Assembly (NCBI RefSeq): GCF_950023065.1
Contig: NC_088681.1
Span: 68,978,836-69,042,835, forward strand
DNA: 64,000 nucleotides
Origin: Planococcus citri
Taxonomy: Eukaryota > Arthropoda > Insecta > Hemiptera > Pseudococcidae
Direction: 5' to 3'
The notes under the pieces are model-generated. The model was not told the origin of the DNA and ran no database searches. It worked only from the letters and a program-made list of their open reading frames with translations. Below are positions 20,756-33,694 of this stretch, piece by piece. Both the position numbers and the translations under genes were made by a program. Position 1 is the stretch's first letter. The number at the start of each line of letters is the position of its first letter.

Positions 20756-23700
20756 TGTACTTAGGTAATACTTTCAAATCATGCGACCCATTTTTTGCTA
20801 TAACTGGTCCTCAACGCATGGGCATGTCTGAAATCAAAGTGAATAATGGACCGCGTCAATTCGAATTGAAGTTCTAATTTTTGAAACAGTTACCTACCTA
20901 GGTACTTAAGTTACCAAATAATGTCATTTTGCATCTAGAACTTATTCAGACCACAATTTGTTCTTTCCATCACCTAACGATCAATGCATTTTGAGGTCTA
21001 CACCAAATATAGGTGAAAAATACATAGGTACCTATCTGGAATCCCCGGTTGGGGGGGGGTACTCCATGTCAAGTAACTGAGCTTTTTGTACTTGGGTGGG
21101 ATCGACGATTTTCAGAGTATTTTGATTTTTGAGGTGGATAGAACTCGATTAGAGATAACAAATGAAGGAAACCACAGTTCTCAAAAATAATGTATTTGCA
21201 TGGGAGATGAGGGAACTCAAAGTATTGAGAAAAGTAGAGATATCGTAAAATTTGAGTGCAGTCAACTGCAAATGGTGCAAAATTGGAACTTATCGTAGAG
21301 ATTTCTTTGATTTTTTTTCGAACATAAAATGCGCATTTCTACTTCTTCAACTATGTACATTTTGATACCTTGTTTCAGAGGTACATACAATCACCAAAAA
21401 AATTTACAATGCGGGTATCTCATCATATTGTAGGTAAAACATGTTATTTTTTCACATGCTTTTGTACAGGCGCGTAGCCTTTAAAAATGTAAAAAACTGA
21501 TTTTTCGCGGGTTTTCACGCCATAAGTCATAAATTTCGGACATCCACCCCTCCGTATCTCAAGAAAGACGTTTCTTGGTCAATTGATACATCAACTTGAA
21601 TATGAACCGAATTCGTAAATTTTTTCTACGTTTTACATATGATTATTTTTTTAAAAATTGAATTGCGCTGTTTTGGGAACCTCCACCCCTACTTTCGGGC
21701 GACCCTTAGAGCTAAAATTCATGTTTAGACTAATACATATGAAGTAACCCAAAATAAACAGGTTATGTCGTAATTTTAGCAAAATTATAAATCATCAATT
21801 TTTTCCTACTCACGATCTTTTTTCGTCATGAAGGTAGGGGGGGAGCACAAAAAAAAGAGTGTGTTCACAAAAGAGCACAAACGAAGCACAAACGATTGAC
21901 ATCATTTTCAACCCCCTATTGCAACGTGGTCAATTTTATTTCTCCATGTTAACCAAAATGTTTTTTCAAAAGTTAAGGCCAGGGAAAGCACAAAAAAAGT
22001 ACGTGCACAAAAGAACACAAACGAACCACAAATGATTGACACGACTTTCACACCCCCCCCCCCTACCTGAAAGTGGTCGCCCTGGGTAGATGGATCTCAA
22101 AAAAGTAAGAATGAATAATTTTGTACTCGTAACTGAACGATTCATTCACGCCTTCAATCTTCATTTTGCATTTTCTGAACTCGGCGCAATTGCTAGTTCA
22201 TTTTCGAACACTCTGCGCAATATCTCAAAAAACTCCACTTTTTTGAGCATATTTTGTACATACAAAGTGTTAACAAACAGTTTTGATTGTAGAAACTCTT
22301 GTCAGATTACTTACCTACTTATATTCACAATTTAATTTTGAAAATGAATCCTTATTCTAATAGCGAGACCGACTACCATTAATGAACCATATTCATAGAC
22401 TATGAAAATGCATCAAAAACACCCCAAAAAATGAATTACATAGGTAGGTACACATCTTAAGTGGATACCTACTTTTCGAAATTACAGTTATGTACATATT
22501 TCTTCTTCAATATTGATAAGAAGCATGTGAGGTGTACACTGTACGATAAATGCAATATGATTTTTACAGCTGTATTACAAACAATCTCTAAACTTACCGT
22601 GATGACGTATAGTAACACGAAACTTAGTTGATGAATGATACAAATTTCACACTAGATAGTACGTAAGTAGCTAAGTACCCTACTAGAAAAAATTTGAACG
22701 AGCACAATAAAAATTGATATAGTATTACACTCACGGAATGTTTTTAGTAGCCAAATTACGAATTGACGATCGAGTTTCAGTGCTTTAAATGAAAAAGAAC
22801 TCATCACATCATAATCAAATTATTGTAGTTCTCGCTATCGATAAAACTATAGAAATCATCATGATATCACGATTGGTTTTTTTTCCCCTATCAGACTTTA
22901 TGTGAGTAATTTTTTTGTGAAAATAGGGCTATGAAAATGTCACTTTTGCAATTTCCAACGAACTCTCGAACAAAATACTAATAAAGTAGTAAGTTATATC
23001 TAGTATCAAATCGAGTCAAGTTCAACTCACATAGAACGTATTCCAAATGCCTCAAATTTTTAAAAATTGATTGGTGAAACATCGAAGAGCAATAAGAGCA
23101 TCCAAAAACATAAAGCAGGTCTTTCGAATAATGATTTTTTTTATTCTAGTGAATTTCTTGAAAATTCAAACTTGGCTTACCCTTGTACCTCATAAAAAAA
23201 TCAAAATTGACCAAAATTAAGCGAAAAATTGAAAATTAGGTTTATATATGTCCCATTTTCCAGCTCTCTAATTAATCAGTAGTGTGTTGGATTTCACATT
23301 TAGATATTTTTAAATTATTTTTAGGGCACATACTTACGAGTTGAATAATTTCACAAAATCACGAGTTTCTCGGTATCTATATTTTTTGTAGAAATGATTT
23401 GGTAACAAAATATCTCTACATAAGAGAACACTAAAATTAACGAATTAGGTATTATGCTGTCCCTCAGTGTCCCTCCTTACACTAGCACAGACTATCCCTA
23501 CAAATAAATGAAAGATCCCTGCCGAAATTAAAAAAATGCATGGATCTAATAACCCCCCCCCCCCAAAAAAAAATTGTACAGGTAGGTAGGTATCTCATTT
23601 GAGAACGAAGTAGTACATGTTGATGGAAATGAACCTATAGTCATGTTATCCGCGTATGTATTAGTCAGAAAAAATGCCATCCTCCATACGATAAAGCAAA

Positions 23701-24359
23701 ATGACCGAGTGAACGGTCAACTATCACGACAATTTTTTTCATCATGCTTTGACGCACGTAGATGAATCGGAGAGATCGTCAACAACATTACTGATGAATG
23801 ACAAAATCATTTTTTGTGTCGAGTGGAATCAATCCTTGGAATAGGAACTATGGAAAAACTATGTCGGTCAATAATGTATAATAAAAATTTACTTATGTGT
23901 TTCAAGTTTTCCAGATGAAAATTAAAAAATGGTCGAATACTTACTAGGGGGGAACGATTGAAAAAAATTGACAAATTATGTGACCAAATTTAGCAAAGAC
24001 CTTCATTTTGAGTTGAATGTCACTCTGAAAAATTTTTAGTTTCGGAGGTACCCGTAGAGGGGAAATACTTTATATGAGCTGTCAGAGAGGAGGCATTTTC
24101 GAAAAAATAGTGGTTTTTTCGCTCTAGCTCCTACTCAACCTGTTTGAGGGGAGGGGTAAATACCCCAGTACCAAATGAAAGTAGGTATTTTATATTCTGG
24201 GTCGACTTAGGTGATTGTCGTCCAAAAAGATCACTTCCTTTTAGGATACTACTAGGTGGTTGAAAATTTGCAAATTGCTTATTTCTGGATAAATATTCTA
24301 AGGGCCAAACTCGTAACCTGTTTCTTGATTAACCAGCAAACTCATAACGTTTTGGCAAA
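20756..24359. other. Duplicated upstream DNA of copy 2, no gene seen
   Basis: Colinear with 5607-9990 minus the three MITEs. The first 150 bp, conserved between copies, should include the promoter, but no core element stands out. It includes the duplicated 150-bp repeat near 21835-22090. Confidence 0.5.
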
Positions 24360-24890
24360 TGAAGGGAGATGGAGCCAAAAAAATCATTTTTTTGAACTTC
24401 CCTTTTCTCGTTCTTGAAATTCAGATCCAGTTTTTTTTTCAATTTCAATTCTCAAATGATAGCTCTAAAGTTGAGCTTTCTCCACGTCACGTCACAAAGA
24501 ACACGTAATAATTTTGTAATTTTCGATTTTTTTTTCAATGTTTGGCCGTTTTTTGGGGGTGGGAGGGGGCAAAAATGATTTTTATGAACTTTCCTTTCCT
24601 CCTCCAGTCGTGAAATGCATACAAGCTTTTGAAGTTGTGCAGCATTGCTTGTAAAAAATCGAATTGCAAATGGCATCGTTGAAAATTGCGAGCCTTTCAA
24701 CTAATCTCTAGAGGGTTAGAACGGTAAGAATTTCACTAATTTATTGAATGGGGGGAAAGTGTGAAAATGTCTAAAAAAAGGGGGGGAGGGAGAATGAACT
24801 TGAAGTGTGCATTCATGTGTTTCTTTTTTAATTCTGAACGATTTTTATTCTTTTGTTGAATTTTATCTCTAAATTGTACAGGGTTCTTAA
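24360..24890. other. AT-rich DNA beyond unit 2, no gene seen
   Basis: Contains poly-T, GGGGGTGGGAGGGGG and similar low-complexity runs. No exon candidate. Confidence 0.4.
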
Positions 24891-25640
24891 AGCTCGGTTA
24901 ATTTTCAAGTGGGTAATTTTTTTGTTTATAGAATTATCAAAAAGTACTACTTTTTGCTAAAATTGTCAAAATTTAGCAAAAGTTTTCACTTTTTAGTAAC
25001 GTTGAAAAGTCTTGCTCTCTCATCAGAAATTGACAAAAAAATTGGTGCCAAAAGTTTTTTCATCAAAAATTTGCAACAAAAAATTGCGAAAAAAATATAT
25101 GTATTTTTTACTAATATGTAATATCCAAAAATGGCAGCTTTTTGCTAAAATTATCAAGCTCTTGCTTTTTGATGAAAATTCTCGATTTGTAGCAAAATTG
25201 TTTGTCACCATTTTTTTCTGCAGTTACCCAAAAAGAGTCACTTTTTTGCCAAAATTGGCAAAATGTCCTGCGTTTTACCAATGTTGTCAAAAATTCGCAA
25301 TTTTTCAAAAATTGACAAAAATCTTACATTTTTAGAAAAATTGCTTGACTTTTTTTTTGGAATAATTCCAAAAAGTATTTCTTTTTTTTATAAATTGTCC
25401 GAAAGTCTCCCTTTTTGCTTGAAATGTTTAAAGAGCCATTTTTTTGCTAAAATTCCCGAAGTTTTGCTTTTTACCAGATTTTTTTTCGTCAAAAATTGTT
25501 TTTTTTCTCGCTAGAAATTTTAGATATTTTCTCTTTGTTGCTCAAAAGGTCTCGCTTTTTTTTAATTTAATTTTTTCAAAATTTAAAACCAAAACATTTT
25601 AGTTTGTTTTGATCTGTTCTTTTTAAAATTATTCATTTTT
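24890..25640. repeat. Degenerate minisatellite, unit about 30-40 bp (array 1)
   Basis: Repeated variants of TTTTTGCCAAAATTGTCAAAA run across the stretch. The same type recurs at 34340-35060 and 55850-56360. The short frames here are by-products of the T-rich repeat. Confidence 0.6.
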
Positions 25641-26380
25641 TATTCTCTGAAATGAGTTTCGGTCACGTTTTGCCATTATCTTGGTTACTTTTTTGAGCTT
25701 TTTTGATCACTGAAGTTACTTTATTTGAAAAAAAAAAAATTGAATATCTACGAGTCCTGGTCTGAAGCCATACAAAAAGTCTGAAAATTCGCCAAAAACC
25801 GAAATTGAATTTGGGTAGTCGAAATTTTGTATTTCTCTCCCACATGTTCTTTTCAAGTACCCAAAATTTTCAGATTCTTGCGATGGTTCCCTTTTTAGAT
25901 AGTTTTGCATTTTTCTAATTTTCATATCATAAAACTACTCACATAATTTCATCTTCCAAGTTACATTTCTACGATTTTTAATATGTTTTATGCACTTATA
26001 CGGAATGTATCCTTGAATATACGAGTATAGATTATATGTACATGCTTCTTCCGGTAATGCATTCTCCCTTTGAAACATGAAATTCGAACCGAAGCTGGCG
26101 CGTATAACACCGTTAAATACGTAAACGTAATTCAAATTGCATTATCATTGAATGAAAGTCATTGCCTCGGTACCTTTGGAGTACAGTATTGCGAATAATG
26201 TACCTATTTGAGCTGATTTTTTTTCGTTCCATGAGCTTATACAGGGTGCAATACGGATAGATAGACGTTTCGATTCGTCGTATTGATACCCTGGCTTACT
26301 TATGATAATTCCTTTCATGTTACCTTTACAAAAGAAGTACACATACACGCAGGCAACCTTATATTGAATACAGAGTCGAA
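25640..26380. other. AT-rich DNA, no gene seen
   Basis: Short frames on the minus strand have no recognisable motif and poor splice context. Confidence 0.35.
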
Positions 26381-27200
26381 CACACACGTGATGAATGGTG
26401 TATGTTGGGTAAAAGAATGAGAGAAAAAAAACTAGCTATTACCTTATTGAAACCGTCAGCGGAGTTGATGTTGGACTATATAGGTGAAGTGAAGGGTTCA
26501 GATGATGAGGCAAACATAGCCAACCATACCTGCCTACCTACCTACGTTCTTTGGTATACCTACCTATGAATCGTGAGTGCACAGCTCACGTTAGATAATA
26601 GATATATTCGCACATTGCCAGCATCACCTTTGATCTTCGAAATTAAAAATCCATCCGATAAACCGAAACCGCAGAAAGAGACGCCACAGCAGCCACATAG
26701 GGTATATGTTATTGCTCTTTATCGCGTACAAATGTTAGTCGAAGCGACGACTCGAACGTCATACAGAATTTTATCTCTGCTGCGAACTCGTACTCGTACT
26801 CGCGAGAGCATTAGGATTGATGCTATTTATAGTCAGTGGTATACGTACGTACACAAATGTGCATATAGTTAGTATAAGTTCACTCGTATGTAGATAGGTA
26901 GGTACTTTAAGTACCTACTTACTCGACGGGGGCTATGTTTTAAGCGATAATTGCACTCCACGAATCGTGGTAGGTAGTAGGTACCTCTTAATGTGTAAAA
27001 TCACTCATTGAGAATACCTAGATTTATACACACGCGAATAAGTTTAAGCTGTTGGTAATCTCGCTGGTAGCCTTATTCTTCGCGAGAGTTCCTTATCCGA
27101 CCTAACATCTCTCATCACGCATAGGTACTCGTTAGAATATAGTAGACCTACCTTGTCTATATTTATGTAGAGAAAAACATTTTGTAGTTTTTTTTCTGCG
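26380..27200. other. Single-copy-looking island
   Basis: Richer in CG and in ACTCGTACTCGT and CTACCTACCTACC strings than the flanks, with no matches elsewhere in the window. A 99-codon plus frame at 26573-26872 has no recognisable domain and is probably chance. Confidence 0.4.
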
Positions 27201-27209
27201 CCAAACCTG

Positions 27210-27870
27210 TAAAGTTGTTAACTCGGGTGAGAAAATCACGCCATGATGTTTTCAGCCCTCTCGGTGAAAAATAACTGGTGCCAGTGAGCGTCTCAATTTT
27301 ACAAAATTTGAAAAAAAAATGACATACACAGACAAAATTTTTGAAATTGTGAACTTTGTAGGTCCAACACCCCAGTCAAGTCCCTACTTAAATAAAATTA
27401 ACTCATACACCAATTTTAGCCCCCCATCTCCGCCCATTGTTAACCTGCGAATTAGAGGGGAGGGAGAACTCATGATTATTAATTATACCCACTTCTGAAA
27501 AAAAATTTGTTTAATGCCCTGAAGTTGGCCGGGTTTCATGAAAAAAATTTCTTCAACGATGTTAGTAAAAAAAAAAGTCATATCAGGAAGCCCGCCTCCT
27601 CCCCACAGTTCTCAAGATATAAATATCTACCTATTATAAAAAAATTGAAAAATGACATTCTCACATTTTTTTACTTTTTAATCCTTAAATTAGATTTGGT
27701 CCATTTTCATTAGAAATAATAGCCAACAATCATGTGAGGAGTCCGCAACAAAGGTCTTTTCTTGAAAAGGGGGTTATGTCGAATAATTCTGATGTGGAAA
27801 TGAAATATTTCCAACAAAATTTTCCTGATTCTGCTTGATTCTCATTTTTTCAAGGTTTTTTCAATTTTAG
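27210..27870. repeat. Dispersed repeat family Y, copy 1
   Basis: Shares GGTGAGAAAAT, GGTGCCAGTG, CCCAGTCAAGTCC and AAAATGAAAATGA-type blocks with 38440-38620, 42610-42960, 51790-52290 and 55140-55660. No ends or coding identified. Confidence 0.5.
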
Positions 27871-27902
27871 GAAGCTCCACTCTGGGGAGGGGGGCAATAT
27901 TG

Positions 27903-29957
27903 GTCGGGGGCCCGCATAAGGATCACCTGCACCCCACTGCCCATCCTCCAGGGCAATTTTTTTCTTAAAGGAGGAGTCCTGAAGAACATTTCTAGCCCTT
28001 ATACACAAAAGAAAAGTGGCCCTACTTACAAAATGGCGGCCATTTTGATTGACACAGCATAAATCGCAGATTTTGCATTCCATCATAAGACTTGCATGAA
28101 ATTTTTTAAACCGTACAAACTCAGATCGAAAGATCAGGCAAAAGTTCATCACCTGTCAAAATTTCAAGTGGTAAAGTGCCTTTTTCGATTTTTTGTGTAT
28201 TTTTGAAAATCAAATTTAGACCAAAAATGAGGGAAAAACCAAAATTTTACGAAATTGACCAAGATAGCTGAAACTTGAGATATACCCTATTTTCGACATG
28301 CCAAATTGATTGGAAACTGTTTCAACCCGTTTTGAGCAGTTCTGGAGCCTCCAGCACATTTTTGAAACTCGAAATTCTTTCAAAATTTCATCAAATGGAG
28401 ATGGAAAGCCGACGTTTACTCTACAAACTAATTTCAATACGCTACGAAGTCAACAGCAGGTGGATTTCAAGTAGTTTTGGAGCCTCCAGCAATCGTTTGA
28501 AAATTACTGGAGCCTCCAGTAGATTTCTTAAACTTGAAATTTCTCCAAAATTTAATCAAACGGAGATGGAAAGCCGAAATTTACTCTGAAAACAAATTTC
28601 AATACGCTACGAAGTCAACAGCAGGTGGATTTCAAGTCGTTTTGAAGCCTCCAGCGACTTTTTGAAAATTACTGTAGCCTCCAGTAGATTTTTGTAACTT
28701 TGAAGAAATTTCATCTAACGGAGATGGAAAGCCGGAATTTACACCGCACTCCAAGTTCGACATCCTCTGAAGACGACTCCAGGTGAGTTCAAGTCATTTC
28801 GGAGCCTCTATGCGACTTTTTAAAAATTACTGGTGTCTCCACCAGATTTTTGAAACTTGAAATTCCCACAGCATTTTATGAAATGGAGTTGGGAAGCCAA
28901 AATTTATTCTGCAAACTAATTTCAATACGCTACGAAGTCAATTGCAGGGGGATTTCAAGTCGTTTTGGAGGGTTCAGCGATTTTTTGAAAATTACTGGAG
29001 CCTCCAGTAGATTTTTGAATTTTGAAATCTTCCAAAATTTCATCAAATGGAGATGGAGAGACGAAATTCATTCGGCAAACTAATATCAATACACTACGAA
29101 GTCGACTACTGGTGGATTTCAAGTCGTTTTGGTGCCTTCAGCGACTTTTTGAAACGTTGTATTGCGTTTTTTGGAAAATTCAATTTTAAAAAGTACACAT
29201 AGCTAGAAGCTTCAAAACTATTTGAAACCACCATGTAGTAGACTTCATGTCGTATCGAAATTAGTTTGCGAAGTAAATTTTGGCTTTCCATTTCCGTTTG
29301 ATGACATTTTAGGGAAATTTCAAGTTTCAAAAATCTACTGGAGGCTCCAGTAATTTTCAAACGGTTGCTGGAGGCTCCAGAACGGCTTGAAATTCACCTG
29401 CAATTGACTTCGTAGCGTATTGAAATTAGTTTGCAGAGTAAATTTCGGATATTCAACTCCATTTGATGAAATTTTGTGGGAATTTCGAGTTTCAAAAATC
29501 TGCTGGAGGCTCCAGAACTGCTCAAAACGGTTTGAAACAGTTTCCAATCAACTTGGCATGTCGAAAATTGGCTATATCTCAAATTTCAGCTTTCTTGGTC
29601 AATTTGGTAACATTTTGATTTTTTCCCTCATTTTTGGTCTAAAATTTGATTTTCAAAAATTCACCGAAAATCTAAAAACGCACTTTAGCACTTGAAATTT
29701 TGACAGGTGATAAATGATTGCCTGATCTTTCGATCAACTTTTGTACGGTTTGAAAAATTTTGTCCAAGTCCTATGTTGGAACGCAAAATCTGCGATTTCG
29801 GCTGACCTGTCTATCAAAATGACCGCCATTTTAAGCTCACTTTTTTTTAGGACAAGTCCTAGAAATGTTCCTTAGGACTCCCCCTTTAAGAAAAAAGTTG
29901 TCCCGGAGGATCGACCTGGGGGGTGGGTGCAATAGATCCTTAAGAGGTCTCCCCGAC
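27903..29957. mobile_element. Foldback element family X, copy A
   Basis: Ends are inverted: a GTCGGGG...CCCGC, TAAGGATC block with a GC-rich stretch, then GGGGGAGTCCTAAG-type and TTTGACAGGTGAT blocks. Arms carry tandem modules of about 150 bp, each with GGAGCCTCCAG, CGAAGTCAACTGCAGG and TTTGAAAATTACTGGAGCC. There is no enzyme gene. Related copies are at 33345-37293 and 56645-58520. Confidence 0.8.
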
Positions 29958-30167
29958 TACCAAACAATGTGTTTTGTATGGAGCCCTACCTCTCCAAAAA
30001 AAGTAAAAATAAAAAGTTGCGTGAAAATTTTTCAACCTTGGTCAGAATCATTTTTAAAGTATAGCCCTCTCAAATAAAAACACATCCTTGCTGGGTCTAC
30101 TAAAACCAATTTTGGGCCATCGCGAAACTTCCGTTGGTCTCTTTTGTGTAGCGGCTCCTATAAAGCT

Positions 30168-30198
<31 letters not shown>

Positions 30199-30440
30199 GA
30201 AAATCTTCCGTTTCTGGTCTAAATGTTTCTAAATATTATAACTTAACTTTTCAAGAATAACCTTCTTTTAACCCCTCCAAATATCACTGGCTCTGACGAT
30301 TTTGTGCAAATTTTATTTACCTATGTAATTCATCAACTTTGTAATGGTTTCATTTTTTTTCTCGATTTATTTGCGTTATTTTATTTGCAAATTTTTTGAT
30401 AAATTTTTGGCTATTCATCGTATGTACATGTGATTTTGAA
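29958..30440. other. AT-rich DNA, no gene seen
   Basis: Includes an A run near 30180-30196. No exon or transposon ends. Confidence 0.4.
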
Positions 30441-32100
30441 TCATCATTGTTTTTGTTTGCTGATTTTTTGAGAATACCGCGTCAACTTGGGAATTATGGA
30501 GCTTTTCGGTAAACTTAGCCGATGCGGGGGAGGGTAGAGGAGGGGAGGTAAGAGGGACAGAAGCAACCAACTGCAACGAATATCTTCTAAAAGATAAGAA
30601 TTAGGTCCATATGTTGTAAAAATGAGGACGATATTCTCAACGTGTATTCTTTTCTTCTTCTTTTTTTTTTTGACACCACTCAAAAGCGTGAAAATCAGGC
30701 TGAAAAAAAAATACATATAAGAAAAAGGAAAGAAGAATAGAAGAAAAAGTGTATAGCGAAGAAAACGATCGACTCGGCGTAGTAATTTTCTCACTCATTC
30801 TTTCAATCTGCAACGAATACCAGAAAAAAAATATATCGTTGGGCCGACTGTACTCGGCACACGAGATTGTAGTAATAGGATAACAACAGACCCCGTATAT
30901 ATGTATAAGGAAGACTACATCTCGTACTCGTAAGAAAAGAAGAAGAGGAACAGAGGAACAGACGAAAGACTCGTATAAGAGAGGACGATGAGGCCGAACC
31001 GAGCCGACGAGGAAATAATAAAGTACTACGTAAAAACTATCGAAATAGACACTCCTTTATCTTGTTTATGAAATGGCGAAATAAAGAATGTGGACGTCTT
31101 GCCGTTGCCGGCGTACACTTTAGAAGGCAGAATTGCATTTTTTACCGTTAAAACCTCATTTTTCCATTACGAAAGCCATTATAGAAGATCTTTTTACGGG
31201 ACAAGTGATATTTATGATGTTTTAAGTTCATATTGCTCGAACCTGAGCGGTGGCGCGTGGTCCGTGTCGTACATTTTCACGCCATCCTCGGCGAAAAAAA
31301 AACAAAAAAATAGGTAGGCATCCAGATGAGACGTGGCGGCGGGGAGCGGGACGATAAAGGTAAGAAAAAAATATGATTAAATACGTTCCATTATGTGGAA
31401 AATTGAAAACAGAAAAACCGTTAAATAATTTGAGCGAGAAAAAGTGAGTGAGAAAAGGCTGATATATTAAGTCAACTTGATTTTATTTAAAGAACAGATG
31501 GGATTTTTTTTCTCTCTTTTTGCGCGCCCGTGCCACGCTCGACGCCTAGTTTAACGCCCCGAGAGAGAGGAGCTTTTTATTAGAAAGTTAATGTTTTTTA
31601 ATGGTTGTTGTTGGTAGATTCGCTTTATATATATACGAAAGAGTGAGAGATTTAAAGCTTAAAGACGAACGTGTCGTCGAGTCGTTTTATTTTAATGGCT
31701 TTTTCCTTTTAATCGGAAAAATTCACCTACAGTTCGAAAAAGCACAGGCTGCCAGGCTAAACAAGTCAAAGGTGGCTATAAAAGAGAATAAACTCGAGCC
31801 AAACATTTCTCGAGCTGGGTTTTTTCTTAGTTTTTTCTTCTTCTTCTTCTTCTTCTTCTTCTGATGATGATGATGAAAATATATCTGCTACCTATTTCGA
31901 TAACTTGCGAAATTATTATGTCTAGATACTTATTTACATCCCTTGAGCGGGAGGGATCGGTTGCATGGGGTATGAATTATTCATTTTTATTTTATTCTTC
32001 TGGTTGCTACCTTCGTTGCTGGTTCGGTAAATCTTAAATTTATTATAATTGCCGATGGTGTAAGCAAATGAATGAGTAAGAAATTTGAAAAAAATGTTTT
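30440..32100. other. Single-copy-looking island with a (TTC)n tract
   Basis: Contains purine-rich stretches and CpG-containing sequence not repeated in the window, plus a pure TTC microsatellite at about 31837-31860 followed by TGATGATGATGA. Frames here are low-complexity. Possible regulatory DNA; unproven. Confidence 0.4.
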
Positions 32101-33340
32101 ATGAGAGGGATGAGTGGGGAAGAGAGAGACAAAATTTAAAAAAATTGTTCAAGTACCGCTCTCCCTTTTGTATAAGAATTCAGCATGTTTAATGAATGAA
32201 GAACAGTGAAAGAACTTCACCCTTATATAGGAAGGCCAACGATGGCAATTTTGCAATTTTCATTCTACGAGTAAAATCTAAGAATAATAATTTAATGCGT
32301 GGATTTGAAAAAATTTCATGTGAGAAGTTGATCTGAAAAACTAGTCTCTCAGATTTTATTAATAATTGATTTTCAAAGTCAGATTTAGACGCGGACACAA
32401 ACAAAAAGCCAAGTATGGTAGACATTTGCTGTAAAATGTTATCACTGTAGAAGTGTTCCAGTTCCCTCTCCACAATTTTTTGACAACCGACAAAGTATGT
32501 TTTTTAGAGGGGCCGGGGGGGGGCACTTTGATAGAATAACACCAGGAAAAATTTTCACTCCCTGGCAAAATTGAAATGGCATACTTAAGATCAGATGATA
32601 TGGTGCAAGTTTTCGATTTCGAAAAAATTTCATTTTGGAATTTTGAAATTCAGAAAGTTGTTTGTAAAAATCTGAATACAAATTTTTGAAGATTTTTGAT
32701 GATTGATTTTTGTACGAAAATCGTCAGTATCGACGAGAGAGGGGTGTAAAAAATTTAGGTATGGAAAGTAGTGATTTTTTTTGAATAGTAGTGAAAAAGT
32801 AGTGAAAAGGTGCCTAGTGATTTTCGGTCAACAAATTCCATGTTGACAACCTGATACGTAGAAAAAAAAGTGATTTTTCTTCTTTTGAATTTCAGTCCCT
32901 GTGTCAGTATCTAAAAAAGATTCCTCGTTCCTCAAAACAATGTTTTAGTCCTAAGTATTGTGAATCGTATGGACAGGAATCTCCTCACATTGAAAATACC
33001 TAACTCGAAAAATGAAAAACTAAAATCTAAAACAATTTTGAAAGTTTTTCATTACCTACTTTCAGAAGTTTTTCAAATTGTTCCCCATTTTTAAGAAATG
33101 AATCTCTATCAGTCTCCCAAACAATATTCGTCCCTTATTCATAGTACCTAATTAAGCTTTTAATGCTGACGAAAGTCAGAAAAAATAAAATAAAAATTAA
33201 ACCCTAACATGTCTTTTAAAATTTTCCTAACGCGATTAAAACTTCTCCGAATACCCCCCCCACACCACTTTCTCATACACCCCGCCAACCATATTATCGA
33301 GAATTTTCATAATTTTGGAGATGATTTTACTGAAAACTAT
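32100..33340. other. AT-rich DNA, no gene seen
   Basis: No exon candidate or transposon end recognised; C-rich runs occur near 33256. Confidence 0.35.
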
Positions 33341-33694
33341 TGTCACATTTTAATTTTTGAAAATCGAATTTAGGCCAAAAATGAGGGAAAAATCAAAATT
33401 TTAATAAGTTGACCAAGAAAACTGAAATTTGCGAAATACCCTATTTTCGACATGCCAATATCGATTGGAAACTGTTTCAAACCGTTTGGAGCAGTTCTGG
33501 AGCCTCCGACAGATTTTTTAAATTCGAAATTCCCACAAAATTTCATCAAATGGAGTTGGAAATCCGAAATTCGCTCTGAAACTAATATCTTTTGGAGTCT
33601 CCAGCGATTTTTTGAAAATTACTGGAGCCTCCAGTAGATTTTTGAAACTTGAAATGTCCCCAAAATTTCATTAAACAGAGATGGAAAGCCGAAA

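Larger units (their letters stand above)
14385..24359. repeat. Segmental duplication, unit 2
   Basis: Partner of unit 1 (about 130-9990), same orientation, containing copy 2 and its upstream flank. The 4.4 kb between units contains remnants of a further unit, so the array was probably longer. Confidence 0.88.
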
